DNA from: an uncultured Gammaproteobacteria bacterium
Lineage (GTDB): Bacteria > Pseudomonadota > Gammaproteobacteria > Arenicellales > UBA868
Reading direction: 5' to 3'
Length of the DNA: 64,000 bases
Assembly (NCBI GenBank): GCA_905612355.1
Contig: CAJQRU010000019.1
Coordinates: forward strand, 1 to 64,000
In this document: in pieces, positions 1-9,951 of the stretch
Layout: every line of letters begins with the position of its first letter
Numbering within the stretch: position 1 is the first letter of the stretch
Program-made: the position numbers and the translations under genes
Notes under the pieces: generated by a model
What the model was told of the DNA's origin: nothing
Database searches by the model: none
What the model saw: only the letters and a program-made list of their open reading frames with translations

Positions 1-76
1 GGTTTTCAAGTTGGCACCGTGATTTATAGACAGACGAAATAACCCCAAGGTAGCCATAACGTCGGCCACCTCGAGC

Positions 77-1333
77 TTAAAATACGGTGCCGGTCAGTTT
101 GAGCGTGAGTGGGGGTGCGCCATTTTTCCTTTTTTCTTTTGCCAGTCGACGGCCGGCTGACCAAGTTCCGCCCTGCAGCATGCGGGCGAGAGGAAAAGCA
201 GGGGTGTTTACTCCAAGACAGTTTCTCACCAGCGGTGCCAACTCATCGAGGAGCGCAACGGTCAGCGCCCTCCATTCGACGATAGGTTCCGAGTCGGGTG
301 CTAGCGGTTGATCGCAAAGACTCGGATCGACTGGAAGAATAACGCCACTGTCGATTAAAAGGCCGCCATTGCGATACTCAGCAAGGCCGGTTAGGCCATC
401 CAACTCAGTCACCACAATCCCCCCCCATTCCAGAGGTTCGAGAAGTGAGTAAACGAGCCATTGACTGAGCTTGTGAAAGGGCACCAGGCCGCTAGCGAAT
501 TGCGCCTGATCTGCTGCGGGGTGGCACCCGACATCGCCCAGTGGCTGGTCGTTGTAATAAAGCCCTTGGGGCCAGATCGAGTTCAGTTTTCGCAACACGT
601 GGGACAAAAGTTCGTCTGCCCGAATGGTATCGCCATCGATACCATTCAAGACTAGGTCGGCGGGGCGTTCCAGAACATCTGCACGTGACGGGTGGGACAG
701 CGCGTGACCGAGCGCATTTAACAACGTCACTCGCTCGTTAATCCCCGGTAGTGTATTGCCCTCGGTGACTTGCAAACCCGTTTGGAGTTGACTCGCGTCC
801 AGTCGAGACAGTGCGGCACTATCGACGCGATGGCGTTGGCCAGGATCAGACGAAAAAAGGCCGCTGTCAAACATTCGCAGGCTGGCAACAGCCAGCCCCT
901 CAGAGCGCTCGTATTGTGTTTGGGTGATTTCATCTCGATAGCGCCATGCGCCACCGGCCCCCGCATCAAGTAGCACGCTGACGACACTCAAATCAATAGC
1001 GACGCGGGAGTATTCAAGGTCGCCCGGAACAGGTTTGCCTAGTGTTGTCTTGGTTAAGTCACCCGCGCGCGTCTCGAAATGTCGCCATCGGCTGTGGTAA
1101 GGCACATCAAGGTCTGGGTAATTAGAACGCGTTTCGTTGGCGACTAGCGTGGCACAAGCGGGTAGCGCATCAAGATTGACTCGAAAATGTGTCAGTCCAT
1201 CGGACCTGGCTGCCTCAAGAACCCAATGGCAGCGCTCACGCACTGCGCTGGCCGACAGAAGCGACAACGCCGCGGCGACTGACTCTGAATCAGTAACTTT
1301 CGAGCTGTCGACCACGGGTCTTGGCAAGGTCAT
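77..1333 (-). CDS. DUF1688 / URC4 (urg3)-family uracil catabolism protein
   Basis: ORF 77..1405 (-). Internal ATG at about 1333 is the likelier start. Translation (AVRERCHWVLEAARSDGLTHFRVNLDAL...YRNGGLLIDSGV) resembles the DUF1688 family, and it sits directly downstream of a URC1-like gene. Confidence 0.75.
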   Translation of the reverse strand: MTLPRPVVDSSKVTDSESVAAALSLLSASAVRERCHWVLEAARSDGLTHFRVNLDALPACATLVANETRSNYPDLDVPYHSRWRHFETRAGDLTKTTLGKPVPGDLEYSRVAIDLSVVSVLLDAGAGGAWRYRDEITQTQYERSEGLAVASLRMFDSGLFSSDPGQRHRVDSAALSRLDASQLQTGLQVTEGNTLPGINERVTLLNALGHALSHPSRADVLERPADLVLNGIDGDTIRADELLSHVLRKLNSIWPQGLYYNDQPLGDVGCHPAADQAQFASGLVPFHKLSQWLVYSLLEPLEWGGIVVTELDGLTGLAEYRNGGLLIDSGVILPVDPSLCDQPLAPDSEPIVEWRALTVALLDELAPLVRNCLGVNTPAFPLARMLQGGTWSAGRRLAKEKRKNGAPPLTLKLTGTVF

Positions 1334-2558
1334 CCTCGGAGAGGACGTCACCGGAAGTGAAATAACCGGCTGCTTTCTTGGCTTCCATCTCGACTTGGGC
1401 GTCATCTGGAATTAAGGCGTCAGGAAGCGATACGCGTTCGCCCACTTGGATACCTTGAGCCACTAGAGCGTCGTACTTCATATTACTCATGGAGACGAAG
1501 CGATCGATCCGAGTGATACCCAACCAGTTCAGAACATCGGGCATGAGTTCCTGGAAACGCACATCCTGAACGCCGGCCACGCACTCGGTGCGTTCGAAAT
1601 AAGCGTCAGCCCGATCACCGCCAATTTGGCGTTTGCGGGCGTTGTAGACGAGGAACTTGGTCACTTCACCCAATGCGCGTCCTTCCTTGCGGTTATAGAC
1701 CACGAGTCCCACGCCATCCTTTTGTGCTTCGCGGACGCATTCTTCTATACCGTGAACAAGATAGGGGCGACAGGTGCAGATATCCGATCCGAACACGTCC
1801 GATCCATTGCACTCGTCATGGACTCGACAGGTCAGGCGATGTCTTTCATCGACAAGATATTCTGGGTTGCCGAAGATATATACCGTGGCGCCGCCGATGG
1901 GAGGTAGAAATACCTTCAGATCATTGCGTGTGACAAGGTCTGAGAACATACCGCCAGTTTGTTCATAAAGAATGCGGCGCAAATCGTGTTCTTCCAGATC
2001 AAAACGCGCTGCCACGCCTGGCAGATGCCAGACCGGCTCCAGTGCGACTTTAGTGACGTTGATTTCACCGCTTTCAAGCAGAATAGCCCCATCGGGTGTT
2101 AAGCCTGATGTGTTTGCATGCATTAGCTCAGGCAAAGAGAGCCGAGCCCGCGTGACGGCAATGCTGGGGCGGATGTCCAGGCCATTGCGGAGTTCTGTCT
2201 CGAAACATTCCGTGACGAGGTGGCCGTACGGGTCAAGCGAGACGATGCGATGGGGCTCCGACCATTGTCGATGCGGCCCAATCGATGTAACGGGTGCGGT
2301 ATTCGTCAGGTCAGGGCGGTGTGATGGATCAAGCGCGCCGGCGGCCACGGCCAGTGCTCGGTAAATTGAATACGAACCAGAATGGGTGCCAATGGCGTTG
2401 TGGCGGCCTTCTGCAGTCAGGTTGGTGACAATAGGTCCGCGGCTTCCCGGATTGTCAGCGCCCCAGTTAATTGGAATAGGGGACTGTCCCCCGCTGGGAT
2501 GCGAGTTAAGGACAATATGCCGACGTCGGTTGTGTTTATCAGATGCTTCAGTCGCCAT
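1290..2558 (-). CDS. GTP cyclohydrolase II-like protein, URC1 type (uracil catabolism)
   Basis: ORF 1290..2684; start placed at MATEASDK. Contains the RibA-like zinc/GTP region (CRVHDECNGSDVFGSDICTCRPYL, YNRKEGRALGEV) with a long N-terminal extension, as in URC1. Confidence 0.8.
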   Translation of the reverse strand: MATEASDKHNRRRHIVLNSHPSGGQSPIPINWGADNPGSRGPIVTNLTAEGRHNAIGTHSGSYSIYRALAVAAGALDPSHRPDLTNTAPVTSIGPHRQWSEPHRIVSLDPYGHLVTECFETELRNGLDIRPSIAVTRARLSLPELMHANTSGLTPDGAILLESGEINVTKVALEPVWHLPGVAARFDLEEHDLRRILYEQTGGMFSDLVTRNDLKVFLPPIGGATVYIFGNPEYLVDERHRLTCRVHDECNGSDVFGSDICTCRPYLVHGIEECVREAQKDGVGLVVYNRKEGRALGEVTKFLVYNARKRQIGGDRADAYFERTECVAGVQDVRFQELMPDVLNWLGITRIDRFVSMSNMKYDALVAQGIQVGERVSLPDALIPDDAQVEMEAKKAAGYFTSGDVLSEDDLAKTRGRQLESY

Positions 2559-2726
2559 TACCCGTTTGCCTGTAGTGCTTACGGTATCAGCAGGGAGAAG
2601 CGAGCTCACTCTACGCGCCGATACCTGACAGGTCAACCGGCGGCTCTGACTGAATGGTGCTAAGGAATTGTGCGGGGGGTACAATCAAACGCAGGCAAGA
2701 GCAACATTAGAGATGAGGAGAACGAC

Positions 2727-3839
2727 ATGGTCGCAAGCCGCGCTGCGGTCGCCCACCAGGCGGGCAAGCCGCTCACTGTCGAAACGATCGAAGTGCAGGG
2801 TCCGCGTGAAGGGGAAGTGCTCGTTGAGATTAAGGCAACGGGTATCTGTCATACCGACGCCTTTACGCTGTCTGGAGCAGATCCAGAGGGACTCTTCCCA
2901 TCAGTCCTGGGCCATGAAGGGGCCGGAGTTGTTGTAGACACAGGTGCTGGCGTCACCAGTGTTAAGAAGGGCGATCACGTTATTCCGCTCTATACCCCGG
3001 AGTGCCGCCAGTGCGATTACTGCACATCCGGTCGTACGAATCTGTGTCAGGCCATTCGGGAAACACAGGGCCAAGGATTGATGCCAGACGAGACCAGTCG
3101 TCTGTCACTGAATGGGGATCGGTTATTCCATTACATGGGGACATCGACATTCTCGAACTATACGGTCTTGCCGGAAATTGCAGTGGCAAAGATCAGAGAA
3201 GATGCGCCCTTTGACAAGGTTTGCTACATCGGCTGTGGTGTAACGACCGGTATCGGCGCTGTGATCAACACGGCCAAAGTCAGGCCCGGCTCAAATGTTG
3301 TGGTCTTCGGTTTGGGCGGCATCGGGTTGAATGTGGTGCAGGGTGCAAGGATGGTCGGTGCAAACAGGATCGTCGGGGTTGACTTGAATCCCGAGCGCGA
3401 AGTGTTGGCCCGACAGTTCGGTGTGACAGATTTTGTTAATCCGAGTGAACTCGAAGGAGATTTAGTGGCGTATCTCGTTGAGTTGACTGGTGGAGGTGCC
3501 GATTACAGTTTTGAATGTATCGGTAATGTGGAGGTCATGCGTCAGGCACTTGAATGTTGCCACAAGGGCTGGGGCGAGAGCATCATCATCGGTGTTGCTC
3601 CATCTGGTGCTGAAATCTCGACTCGACCGTTTCAGTTGGTAACCGGCCGGGTATGGCGGGGCACTGCGTTTGGTGGTGCGCGAGGCCGAACCGAGGTGCC
3701 TAAAATTGTCGACTGGTATATGGAAGGCAAGATCAATATTGACGATCTGATCACCCACACCATGCCTCTAGAGGATATCAACAGTGCTTTTGACTTGATG
3801 CACGAAGGCAAATCGATTCGAAGCGTTGTTCTTTATTGA
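2727..3839 (+). CDS. frmA: S-(hydroxymethyl)glutathione dehydrogenase / class III alcohol dehydrogenase
   Basis: Zn-ADH signatures [36 protein letters not shown]. Start MVASRAAV is preceded by a GAGGAG RBS. Confidence 0.93.
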   Translation: MVASRAAVAHQAGKPLTVETIEVQGPREGEVLVEIKATGICHTDAFTLSGADPEGLFPSVLGHEGAGVVVDTGAGVTSVKKGDHVIPLYTPECRQCDYCTSGRTNLCQAIRETQGQGLMPDETSRLSLNGDRLFHYMGTSTFSNYTVLPEIAVAKIREDAPFDKVCYIGCGVTTGIGAVINTAKVRPGSNVVVFGLGGIGLNVVQGARMVGANRIVGVDLNPEREVLARQFGVTDFVNPSELEGDLVAYLVELTGGGADYSFECIGNVEVMRQALECCHKGWGESIIIGVAPSGAEISTRPFQLVTGRVWRGTAFGGARGRTEVPKIVDWYMEGKINIDDLITHTMPLEDINSAFDLMHEGKSIRSVVLY

Positions 3840-3871
3840 GTGAGGTTGACGTATCAGCTCGGCGGATTAAA

Positions 3872-5125
3872 TCAGGGAATCACATCAGAAAGAGTCACGG
3901 TTACGGTGTCAACCGTGTTGACAGTTACAGGTCGGGTTACGCCGATGATATCACCACGGGTCGGCATGGCATTGCCGGTTCGTGATATGCGGGCAACGAT
4001 CTCTACCTGTTCGACGTCGGAAAGTTTCTGACTTGGCATCACAGCCAAACTGTCATCGAGGATAACGCGCAGCGGAAATTCAACCGCGCGACGACGTGTG
4101 ATTGCAATGGGCATTTTGCTCCCGCCGATGGGCCGAGCGTAGACAAACACGGTGTCGGTGGTGCTGACCATTTGCTCCACGGCTGGATCTAGCTCGACAA
4201 GAATTGAGAGTCGTGCCGGGGGTGCTGAGGAGTTCAGAGCTGAGTCAGTGCTTGATGTGGATGATAGTGTGACGCCAGACGTCGCGGCTCGAGACTGGGC
4301 TGAAGCGATCATGGCAGTAACCTCTTTATGCGCCTCCTTGTTGTCGACAACCAGTCCCTGCAGGTGGGTCAAGTAAACGAGAGCTGTGGAGAGATCATGT
4401 TTTTCATCTGCGGCCATTGCCGCTAACCATAGTGCCTGTATTTGGTTCGGGTTGATTTGGAGTGCCCGTTCAAGGAGGGCAGTCGGTTTGCCCGTTAGAT
4501 CCCCATTGTTCGCCATCGCCAGTGCGTCCGCATAACGTGCCAGCAGATCTGCATTATTTTCATCAAGCGCTTGCCATCGTTCGAACAAGGGCACAGCATC
4601 GGCATAGCGACGTAGACTCATATAGGCATTTGTGAGTAGCAAGAGGCCGCGTAGATCATCCGGGTTCTGGGTGACTTTTTTTTCCAGCTGTTCGATTAGG
4701 ACCGCTACCGGCGGCAGTTTCTTTTCACTGATAGTCTTAGGCGAGGCGGCTGGGGTGTAATCGGACATTAGGACTTCGGGTGTTCCGAACATCAGATAAA
4801 GGCCGGCCGCCGCGAAGGGGAAAATCAAACCGATCAACACGGCGGTTGGAAGGGCGCTCCGGTTTGGTGGTCCATGGACAACGTCGTCGCCTATATCGGA
4901 CAACAAAGCTCGTTCGAGCTCAGAGCGGGCGCTAGGGTAGTCGGCCGCATCAAGGCGTCCAGAGGCCACATCGGAGTCAAGTTCTATTAGCCGATGACGG
5001 GCAAGCTCCAGGTTGACCTCGCGCCCACTGGGGCCACCGGTGGAAACCGAGCGTAGCAGCGGTAACAGTATCAGGATTAAGGCAATGAGCAGCAGCGTTC
5101 CGGACAACGCAAGAAAAATGATCAT
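3872..5125 (-). CDS. ccmI: c-type cytochrome biogenesis protein CcmI (TPR)
   Basis: N-terminal TM segment (MIIFLALSGTLLLIALILILLPLL), TPR region and CcmI C-terminal domain. Last gene of the ccm cluster and overlaps ccmH by 4 bp. Confidence 0.88.
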   Translation of the reverse strand: MIIFLALSGTLLLIALILILLPLLRSVSTGGPSGREVNLELARHRLIELDSDVASGRLDAADYPSARSELERALLSDIGDDVVHGPPNRSALPTAVLIGLIFPFAAAGLYLMFGTPEVLMSDYTPAASPKTISEKKLPPVAVLIEQLEKKVTQNPDDLRGLLLLTNAYMSLRRYADAVPLFERWQALDENNADLLARYADALAMANNGDLTGKPTALLERALQINPNQIQALWLAAMAADEKHDLSTALVYLTHLQGLVVDNKEAHKEVTAMIASAQSRAATSGVTLSSTSSTDSALNSSAPPARLSILVELDPAVEQMVSTTDTVFVYARPIGGSKMPIAITRRRAVEFPLRVILDDSLAVMPSQKLSDVEQVEIVARISRTGNAMPTRGDIIGVTRPVTVNTVDTVTVTLSDVIP

Positions 5126-5607
5126 TGATCTTTCTGTGGTGTGTTCAGCAACGTCTTCAATCGCTGTTGTTCGCCGGTTGACAAGGTCGGTTTCGGATGT
5201 GTTCGACGGCCCGTGGTGCGAACAAAAATGACCAAGCCAAGGGCCAGCATGAGCGCGGGCCCGCTCCACAGGAGCATTGTTCTCATTCGAAGAGGTGGCC
5301 GATAGAGAATGAAGTCTCCGTAGCGATCGACCATGAAACGGATAATTGAATCATCACTCTCACCCGATTCGATCAGTTGGTGGGTTTTCAAACGGAGATC
5401 ACGCGCGAGTTCGGCGTTGGAGTCTGCGAGGGTTTGATTTTGGCAAACCAGGCAGCGCAGTTCATTGATTAGGCGGTAATAGCGAGATTCATAGGGCGCT
5501 TGACTGAAGTTAAGTTCTTCGGTAGCGAGCGCCGCAGTGCCTGTCGCCAATACAAAAACTATCGAGATGGTTACCCGGCTGACAAAAGTCGGGTATCGGT
5601 CAATCAT
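5122..5607 (-). CDS. ccmH: cytochrome c-type biogenesis protein CcmH
   Basis: LRCLVCQNQTLADSNAELARDLR motif, signal peptide and C-terminal TM segment. Confidence 0.92.
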   Translation of the reverse strand: MIDRYPTFVSRVTISIVFVLATGTAALATEELNFSQAPYESRYYRLINELRCLVCQNQTLADSNAELARDLRLKTHQLIESGESDDSIIRFMVDRYGDFILYRPPLRMRTMLLWSGPALMLALGLVIFVRTTGRRTHPKPTLSTGEQQRLKTLLNTPQKDQ

Positions 5608-5629
5608 CCTAAAGCACTGTCGTTTCAAT

Positions 5630-7612
5630 CTAAATGCCAACGGACGGCGTGGTTACGGTACTCGGGGAGCGGTTACGAATGCCTGACGGCAACCGGTATC
5701 GGCGATCAAATCCTGCAATGAGCCCACCGATGGCAATGAGCAGGGCGCCGAGCCAGATCCAGCGAATAAAGGGTTTGAGGTAGAGTCGCAGGCCCCAACT
5801 GCGCCCGTCATCCAGCGGTTCGCCCAGTGAAACATACAGATCACGCATTAAGCCAGCTTCTATACCGGCTTCGGTCATTGGATTTCGTTGGATTTGATAA
5901 GTCCGCTTTTCGGGTTCTAATCGACTAACGGGAAGACCGTCCTTCAACACGGTGATAACGCCTCGTTGGGCCAGATAATTAGGCCCCCGAACATCGATGA
6001 CGCCGTCGAAGCGAAAGTCATAGCCTCCTATTAATTGGTGATCCCCCGGTGCCATTCGGACCTGCTTTTCAACGCTAAACGCTGAGGTCAGAGCAATACC
6101 GATGGCGAAAACACCGACTCCAACATGCGCTAGGGTCATCCCGTAAAAACTTGAAGGCGTGTTTCGAAGACGCCGCCAGCGATTACCCCCGGACGTGCGA
6201 CTCCATACCCCCACCACCGCGGTCGCAAAAGTCCAGACGCCAAGGGTCACGCCGAAGATCGCAACGCTTGAATAATGAGGCATGTTGAAGACTGGCCATA
6301 ACACACCAATAACAAAGCTGATCAGGAGTACGGGGGTCAAGATCCATAAAAGCCGCTTGATCTTATCTTGTTTCCAGCGGATGACTGAGGCTGTGCCAAG
6401 GAGCAGGACCAGCGGGGCAGTCAACGGAACAAAGACACTATTGAAATAGGGTGCGCCGACGGAGATTTTTCCAAGTCCTAGCGCATCCATAACGAGTGGA
6501 TACAAGGTGCCGAGCAGAATGGTGGCTGTGGTCACCATCAGCAGAATGTTATTAATCAGGATGAGTGATTCTCGAGATATCGGTGATGTCACCAAGGTAG
6601 AACGCACCGAGGGCGCGCGCCAGGCGTACAACCCAAGGGATAAGCCCACCACTAGAGATAAAAAGATCAGAATGAAAACACCGCGGGCGGGGTCGTTGGC
6701 AAAAGCGTGTACTGAGGTCAGGATACCAGAGCGGACCAGAAAGGTTCCCAGCAGTGACAATGAAAACGCGACCAGTGCTAAGAGTACGGTCCAGGCTTTA
6801 AATACGCCACGTTTCTCCGTCGCTGCCAGTGAATGCACTAGGGCAGTCCCAACCAGCCACGGCATAAAGGATGCATTTTCAACGGGGTCCCAGAACCACC
6901 AGCCGCCCCAGCCCAGTTCGTTGTACGCCCACCAACTGCCCAGAGCAATTCCAATGGTTAAAAAACTCCAGGCAAACAGAGTCCATGGCCTGGACCAGCG
7001 CGCCCACGCGCCGTCAAGACGACCGGCCAGAAGGGCGGCGATGCCGAATGCAAAAGGCACAGAAAAGCCGACGTAACCCAAATAGAGGATTGGCGGATGT
7101 ATCGCGAGGCCCGGATCCTGCAACAACGGATTGAGATCATTGCCCTCCAGTGGAATGGGAAATTGACGCGCGAAAGGGCTGGAGGTCATGATGATGAAGA
7201 GAAGAAAACCAGTGCTCACTAGTCCCATTACCGCGATGACGCGGGCCCGCATTTCCTGGGGTATAGCCGAACTGTATCTCTCAACAGCGCCAGTCCATCC
7301 AGCGAGGATCAGTGCCCACAGCAATAAGGATCCCTCGTGCCCCGCCCAGACGCCGGAGATCAGATAAATCACTGGCAGTTGGGTGTTCGAGTTAAACGCG
7401 ACATAGCGAACAGAGAAATCATGGCTTAGAAATGACACGGTTAGGCAGGCATAGGCTAAGCCAACAAAAACTAGTTGAGACCAGGCGGCTGAGCGAGCCA
7501 GGTTCATCCAATGGCCGTGGTTACGGTGTGCGCCCAGTAGTGGGAATGTGCCCTGCACAATGGCGCACAGAAGGGCAAGTATCAGGCTAAAGGTACCGAG
7601 TTCGGGAATCAT
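5630..7612 (-). CDS. ccmF: heme lyase CcmF/NrfE family
   Basis: 660 aa polytopic protein with WAYNELGWGGWWFWDPVENASFMPWL (WWD domain). Confidence 0.95.
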   Translation of the reverse strand: MIPELGTFSLILALLCAIVQGTFPLLGAHRNHGHWMNLARSAAWSQLVFVGLAYACLTVSFLSHDFSVRYVAFNSNTQLPVIYLISGVWAGHEGSLLLWALILAGWTGAVERYSSAIPQEMRARVIAVMGLVSTGFLLFIIMTSSPFARQFPIPLEGNDLNPLLQDPGLAIHPPILYLGYVGFSVPFAFGIAALLAGRLDGAWARWSRPWTLFAWSFLTIGIALGSWWAYNELGWGGWWFWDPVENASFMPWLVGTALVHSLAATEKRGVFKAWTVLLALVAFSLSLLGTFLVRSGILTSVHAFANDPARGVFILIFLSLVVGLSLGLYAWRAPSVRSTLVTSPISRESLILINNILLMVTTATILLGTLYPLVMDALGLGKISVGAPYFNSVFVPLTAPLVLLLGTASVIRWKQDKIKRLLWILTPVLLISFVIGVLWPVFNMPHYSSVAIFGVTLGVWTFATAVVGVWSRTSGGNRWRRLRNTPSSFYGMTLAHVGVGVFAIGIALTSAFSVEKQVRMAPGDHQLIGGYDFRFDGVIDVRGPNYLAQRGVITVLKDGLPVSRLEPEKRTYQIQRNPMTEAGIEAGLMRDLYVSLGEPLDDGRSWGLRLYLKPFIRWIWLGALLIAIGGLIAGFDRRYRLPSGIRNRSPSTVTTPSVGI

Positions 7613-8043
7613 TGATCGACCGCCATCACTTTGCGTAGGGCATCATTAACCTCTGGTGGCATATAGGTTTCATCATGCTTGGCAAGGACTTGCTGTGCTA
7701 AAAACCTGCCGCTCGAATCGAGTTTTCCTTGCGTGACGATACCTTGTCCTTCCCGGAAAAGATCGGGAAGTATGCCTTCATATGCGACGGTAACCTGTTC
7801 GGCCAAGTCGGTTAGGACAAAAGTGACTCCGAGGTTCTCCCCACGTTGAATGCTCCCGGACACGACCATTCCTCCGAGTCGAATGGTCGTGTTAGACGGT
7901 GCGGTGCCGTCGACAATCTGGGAGGGGGAAAAGAAAAGATTGATATTCTCCCGCAGGGCCAACAGCGCCAGACCTGTTGCGATGGTGCAGCCGACCACAA
8001 TCAACCCGACCATGATCAGTCGTTGGCGGCGTCTCGGCGTCAA
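7609..8043 (-). CDS. ccmE: cytochrome c maturation protein CcmE (heme chaperone)
   Basis: TM helix then beta-barrel with LAKHDETYMPPEV (heme-binding His context). TTG start overlaps the end of ccmD. Confidence 0.92.
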   Translation of the reverse strand: MTPRRRQRLIMVGLIVVGCTIATGLALLALRENINLFFSPSQIVDGTAPSNTTIRLGGMVVSGSIQRGENLGVTFVLTDLAEQVTVAYEGILPDLFREGQGIVTQGKLDSSGRFLAQQVLAKHDETYMPPEVNDALRKVMAVDQ

Positions 8044-8198
8044 TCAGAAGGTCCTTGTTGAGAGTTACTGAGGGTGCGAAGTAGCGTTCTAAGGTTGGTG
8101 ATAGAGAACGCCACAGTGCCGCCAAGCACGACAACGCACAGAAAGTACGCCGACCATACATAAGCGCCGTATCCGCCCATAGCAAAAAATTCGCGCAT
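8040..8198 (-). CDS. ccmD: heme exporter protein CcmD (52 aa)
   Basis: Translated by hand: MREFFAMGGYGAYVWSAYFLCVVVLGGTVAFSITNLRTLLRTLSNSQQGPSD. Position between ccmC and ccmE and the MGGYGAYVW motif are typical. Below the size cutoff of the ORF track. Confidence 0.92.
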   Translation of the reverse strand: MREFFAMGGYGAYVWSAYFLCVVVLGGTVAFSITNLRTLLRTLSNSQQGPSD

Positions 8199-8980
8199 TA
8201 TCTTGCCGGAGACAGGGTTTTGACCCAGGACGCGCGCTTTTCTTGTTTCAATAGACCGGCCCGGACGCCTAGCATCAGCACGGTTAAGTAATGCATTTTG
8301 AATGCAATGCCCATAATCAGCAACGGCACGAGCATGTCAATATGGATAGAGGGTGCGCCAAGCTTGGTCACTGTGGCACCTTGGTGCAAAGTGTTCCACC
8401 ATTCAACTGAGTAATGAATGATCGGCAGGTTAACGAGGCCGACCAGGGCGAGAACGGCGCCAGCACGGCCCGCTGTCCGACGGTCATCGATTGCAGAATC
8501 CAGTGCAAGATAACCGAGGTAGAGCAGTAACAGCACCAATTCTGAAGTCAGACGTGCGTCCCATACCCACCAGGCGCCCCACATGGGCTTCCCCCAGATT
8601 GAACCGGTTGCCAGAGCCAGGAAAGTGTAGGTGGCTCCGATGAGTGCACTGGTTCGGGCCACGATGAAGCCGACTTTGATATGCCAGATGAGACCGACAG
8701 CGCCGGCGATGGCAAACACGACATAGACCGCCATTGACAACCATGCGGCAGGAACGTGTACAAAGATAATCCGATAAGCGTGACCCTGTTGGTAGTCAGG
8801 AGGCGCGACTACTAGCGCACCGTAAAGTCCGATTCCAAAACACGCGACAGCGGCCCAGGCAAACCACGGCGTTAGCTGTGTTGCGAGCCGATAAACAGAT
8901 GGCGGGGATCCTAGCCGATGGAAAGCAGTGCCTAGGGAAATATCAGAGTGGCCGGATTGGTCAGATCGAGGTAATGACAT
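8198..8980 (-). CDS. ccmC: heme ABC transporter permease CcmC
   Basis: WGKPMWGAWWVWDARLTSELVLLLLYLGY tryptophan-rich WWD motif; IIFVHVPAAWLSM. Confidence 0.94.
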   Translation of the reverse strand: MSLPRSDQSGHSDISLGTAFHRLGSPPSVYRLATQLTPWFAWAAVACFGIGLYGALVVAPPDYQQGHAYRIIFVHVPAAWLSMAVYVVFAIAGAVGLIWHIKVGFIVARTSALIGATYTFLALATGSIWGKPMWGAWWVWDARLTSELVLLLLYLGYLALDSAIDDRRTAGRAGAVLALVGLVNLPIIHYSVEWWNTLHQGATVTKLGAPSIHIDMLVPLLIMGIAFKMHYLTVLMLGVRAGLLKQEKRASWVKTLSPAR

Positions 8981-9005
8981 CGATACAAGACGCGCGAGTG
9001 GCGCC

Positions 9006-9932
9006 TCACTCCATCGGCAGGTCGAGATGTTGTAAATCGTTTAACAGTTGCTGACCATGATCTTCCGCTAACCCGACTAGCGGGGGGCGCAGCGTCTGCC
9101 ATGGAGAGTCGTCGTAAAATGTGGCCGCATAGTGTTTCAGCGCCGCAATGGCCGGGTAGGCTACGAAGGCTTCTCTGATGCGATTGGCCTTTTCCTGCAG
9201 GATCGGTGCATTGCCATCACTCGCAATGAAGCTGTCATAGATGCGTCGAATGCCCGTTGGGTTGGCATTCGCGGTGGCCGAAATGCACCCAACACAACCG
9301 TTCTGAAGGCCAGTCAATAAGAAAGTTTCTGCGCCGGGAAAGATCGCCAACTGGGGAAACCGATTCGACAAAGACAGGGTGTTATCAAGGTCGCCGGAAC
9401 TGTCTTTTACGCCTGCAATGACTTCGGGAAAGCGAGTAACCAGATTATTGATCAAATCTCCAGAAATTGGGATCTGGGACACCGGCGGAATATGATAGAG
9501 AAAGACGTTGAGCGACGTATCGGAAACGCCTTCTATCATGTTCGAATAACTCATTAACAGTCCATCGTCTGATGCGTTCTTGTAATAAAACGGGGGTAAC
9601 ACCAGTGTGTGGTGGCACCCGTTGGCAAGCGCATGACGTGTCAGTTCGATGGTGTCAGGTAGAGCGCAGCAGCCTGTGCCGATCATTAATTGCGCCGGAG
9701 TGACCCCGCTCTTCAGAACGGCTTCGAGCGCGACCATGCGTTCTTTCACTGAAAACGAATTGGCTTCACCCGTCGTGCCGAATAGCGCCACACCGTGACA
9801 GCCAGACGCCAGTAGGTGTTGTACATGTCTGCTGAGTCTGGTGGTGTCGATCGATAGCTGATCGTCGAGCGGTGTTAATGCAGGGCTCCATACGCCATGC
9901 GCAGGAAAGGTATCAAAGCGGTTGTCAGTCAT
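9006..9932 (-). CDS. dihydrodipicolinate synthase (DapA) family lyase/aldolase
   Basis: GVALFGTTGEANSFSVKER, YHIPPVSQ, GVKDSSGD; class I aldolase DHDPS-family motifs. Confidence 0.85.
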   Translation of the reverse strand: MTDNRFDTFPAHGVWSPALTPLDDQLSIDTTRLSRHVQHLLASGCHGVALFGTTGEANSFSVKERMVALEAVLKSGVTPAQLMIGTGCCALPDTIELTRHALANGCHHTLVLPPFYYKNASDDGLLMSYSNMIEGVSDTSLNVFLYHIPPVSQIPISGDLINNLVTRFPEVIAGVKDSSGDLDNTLSLSNRFPQLAIFPGAETFLLTGLQNGCVGCISATANANPTGIRRIYDSFIASDGNAPILQEKANRIREAFVAYPAIAALKHYAATFYDDSPWQTLRPPLVGLAEDHGQQLLNDLQHLDLPME

Positions 9933-9951
9933 TGTGGTTCGACTCCATGTC

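Noticed and set aside
1-57. Possible gene start on the minus strand (MATLGLFRLSINHGANLKT...)
   Set aside because: Only 19 codons lie inside the window and no family could be recognised.
6507-7076. 189-aa plus-strand ORF
   Set aside because: Antisense to ccmF; no family resemblance.
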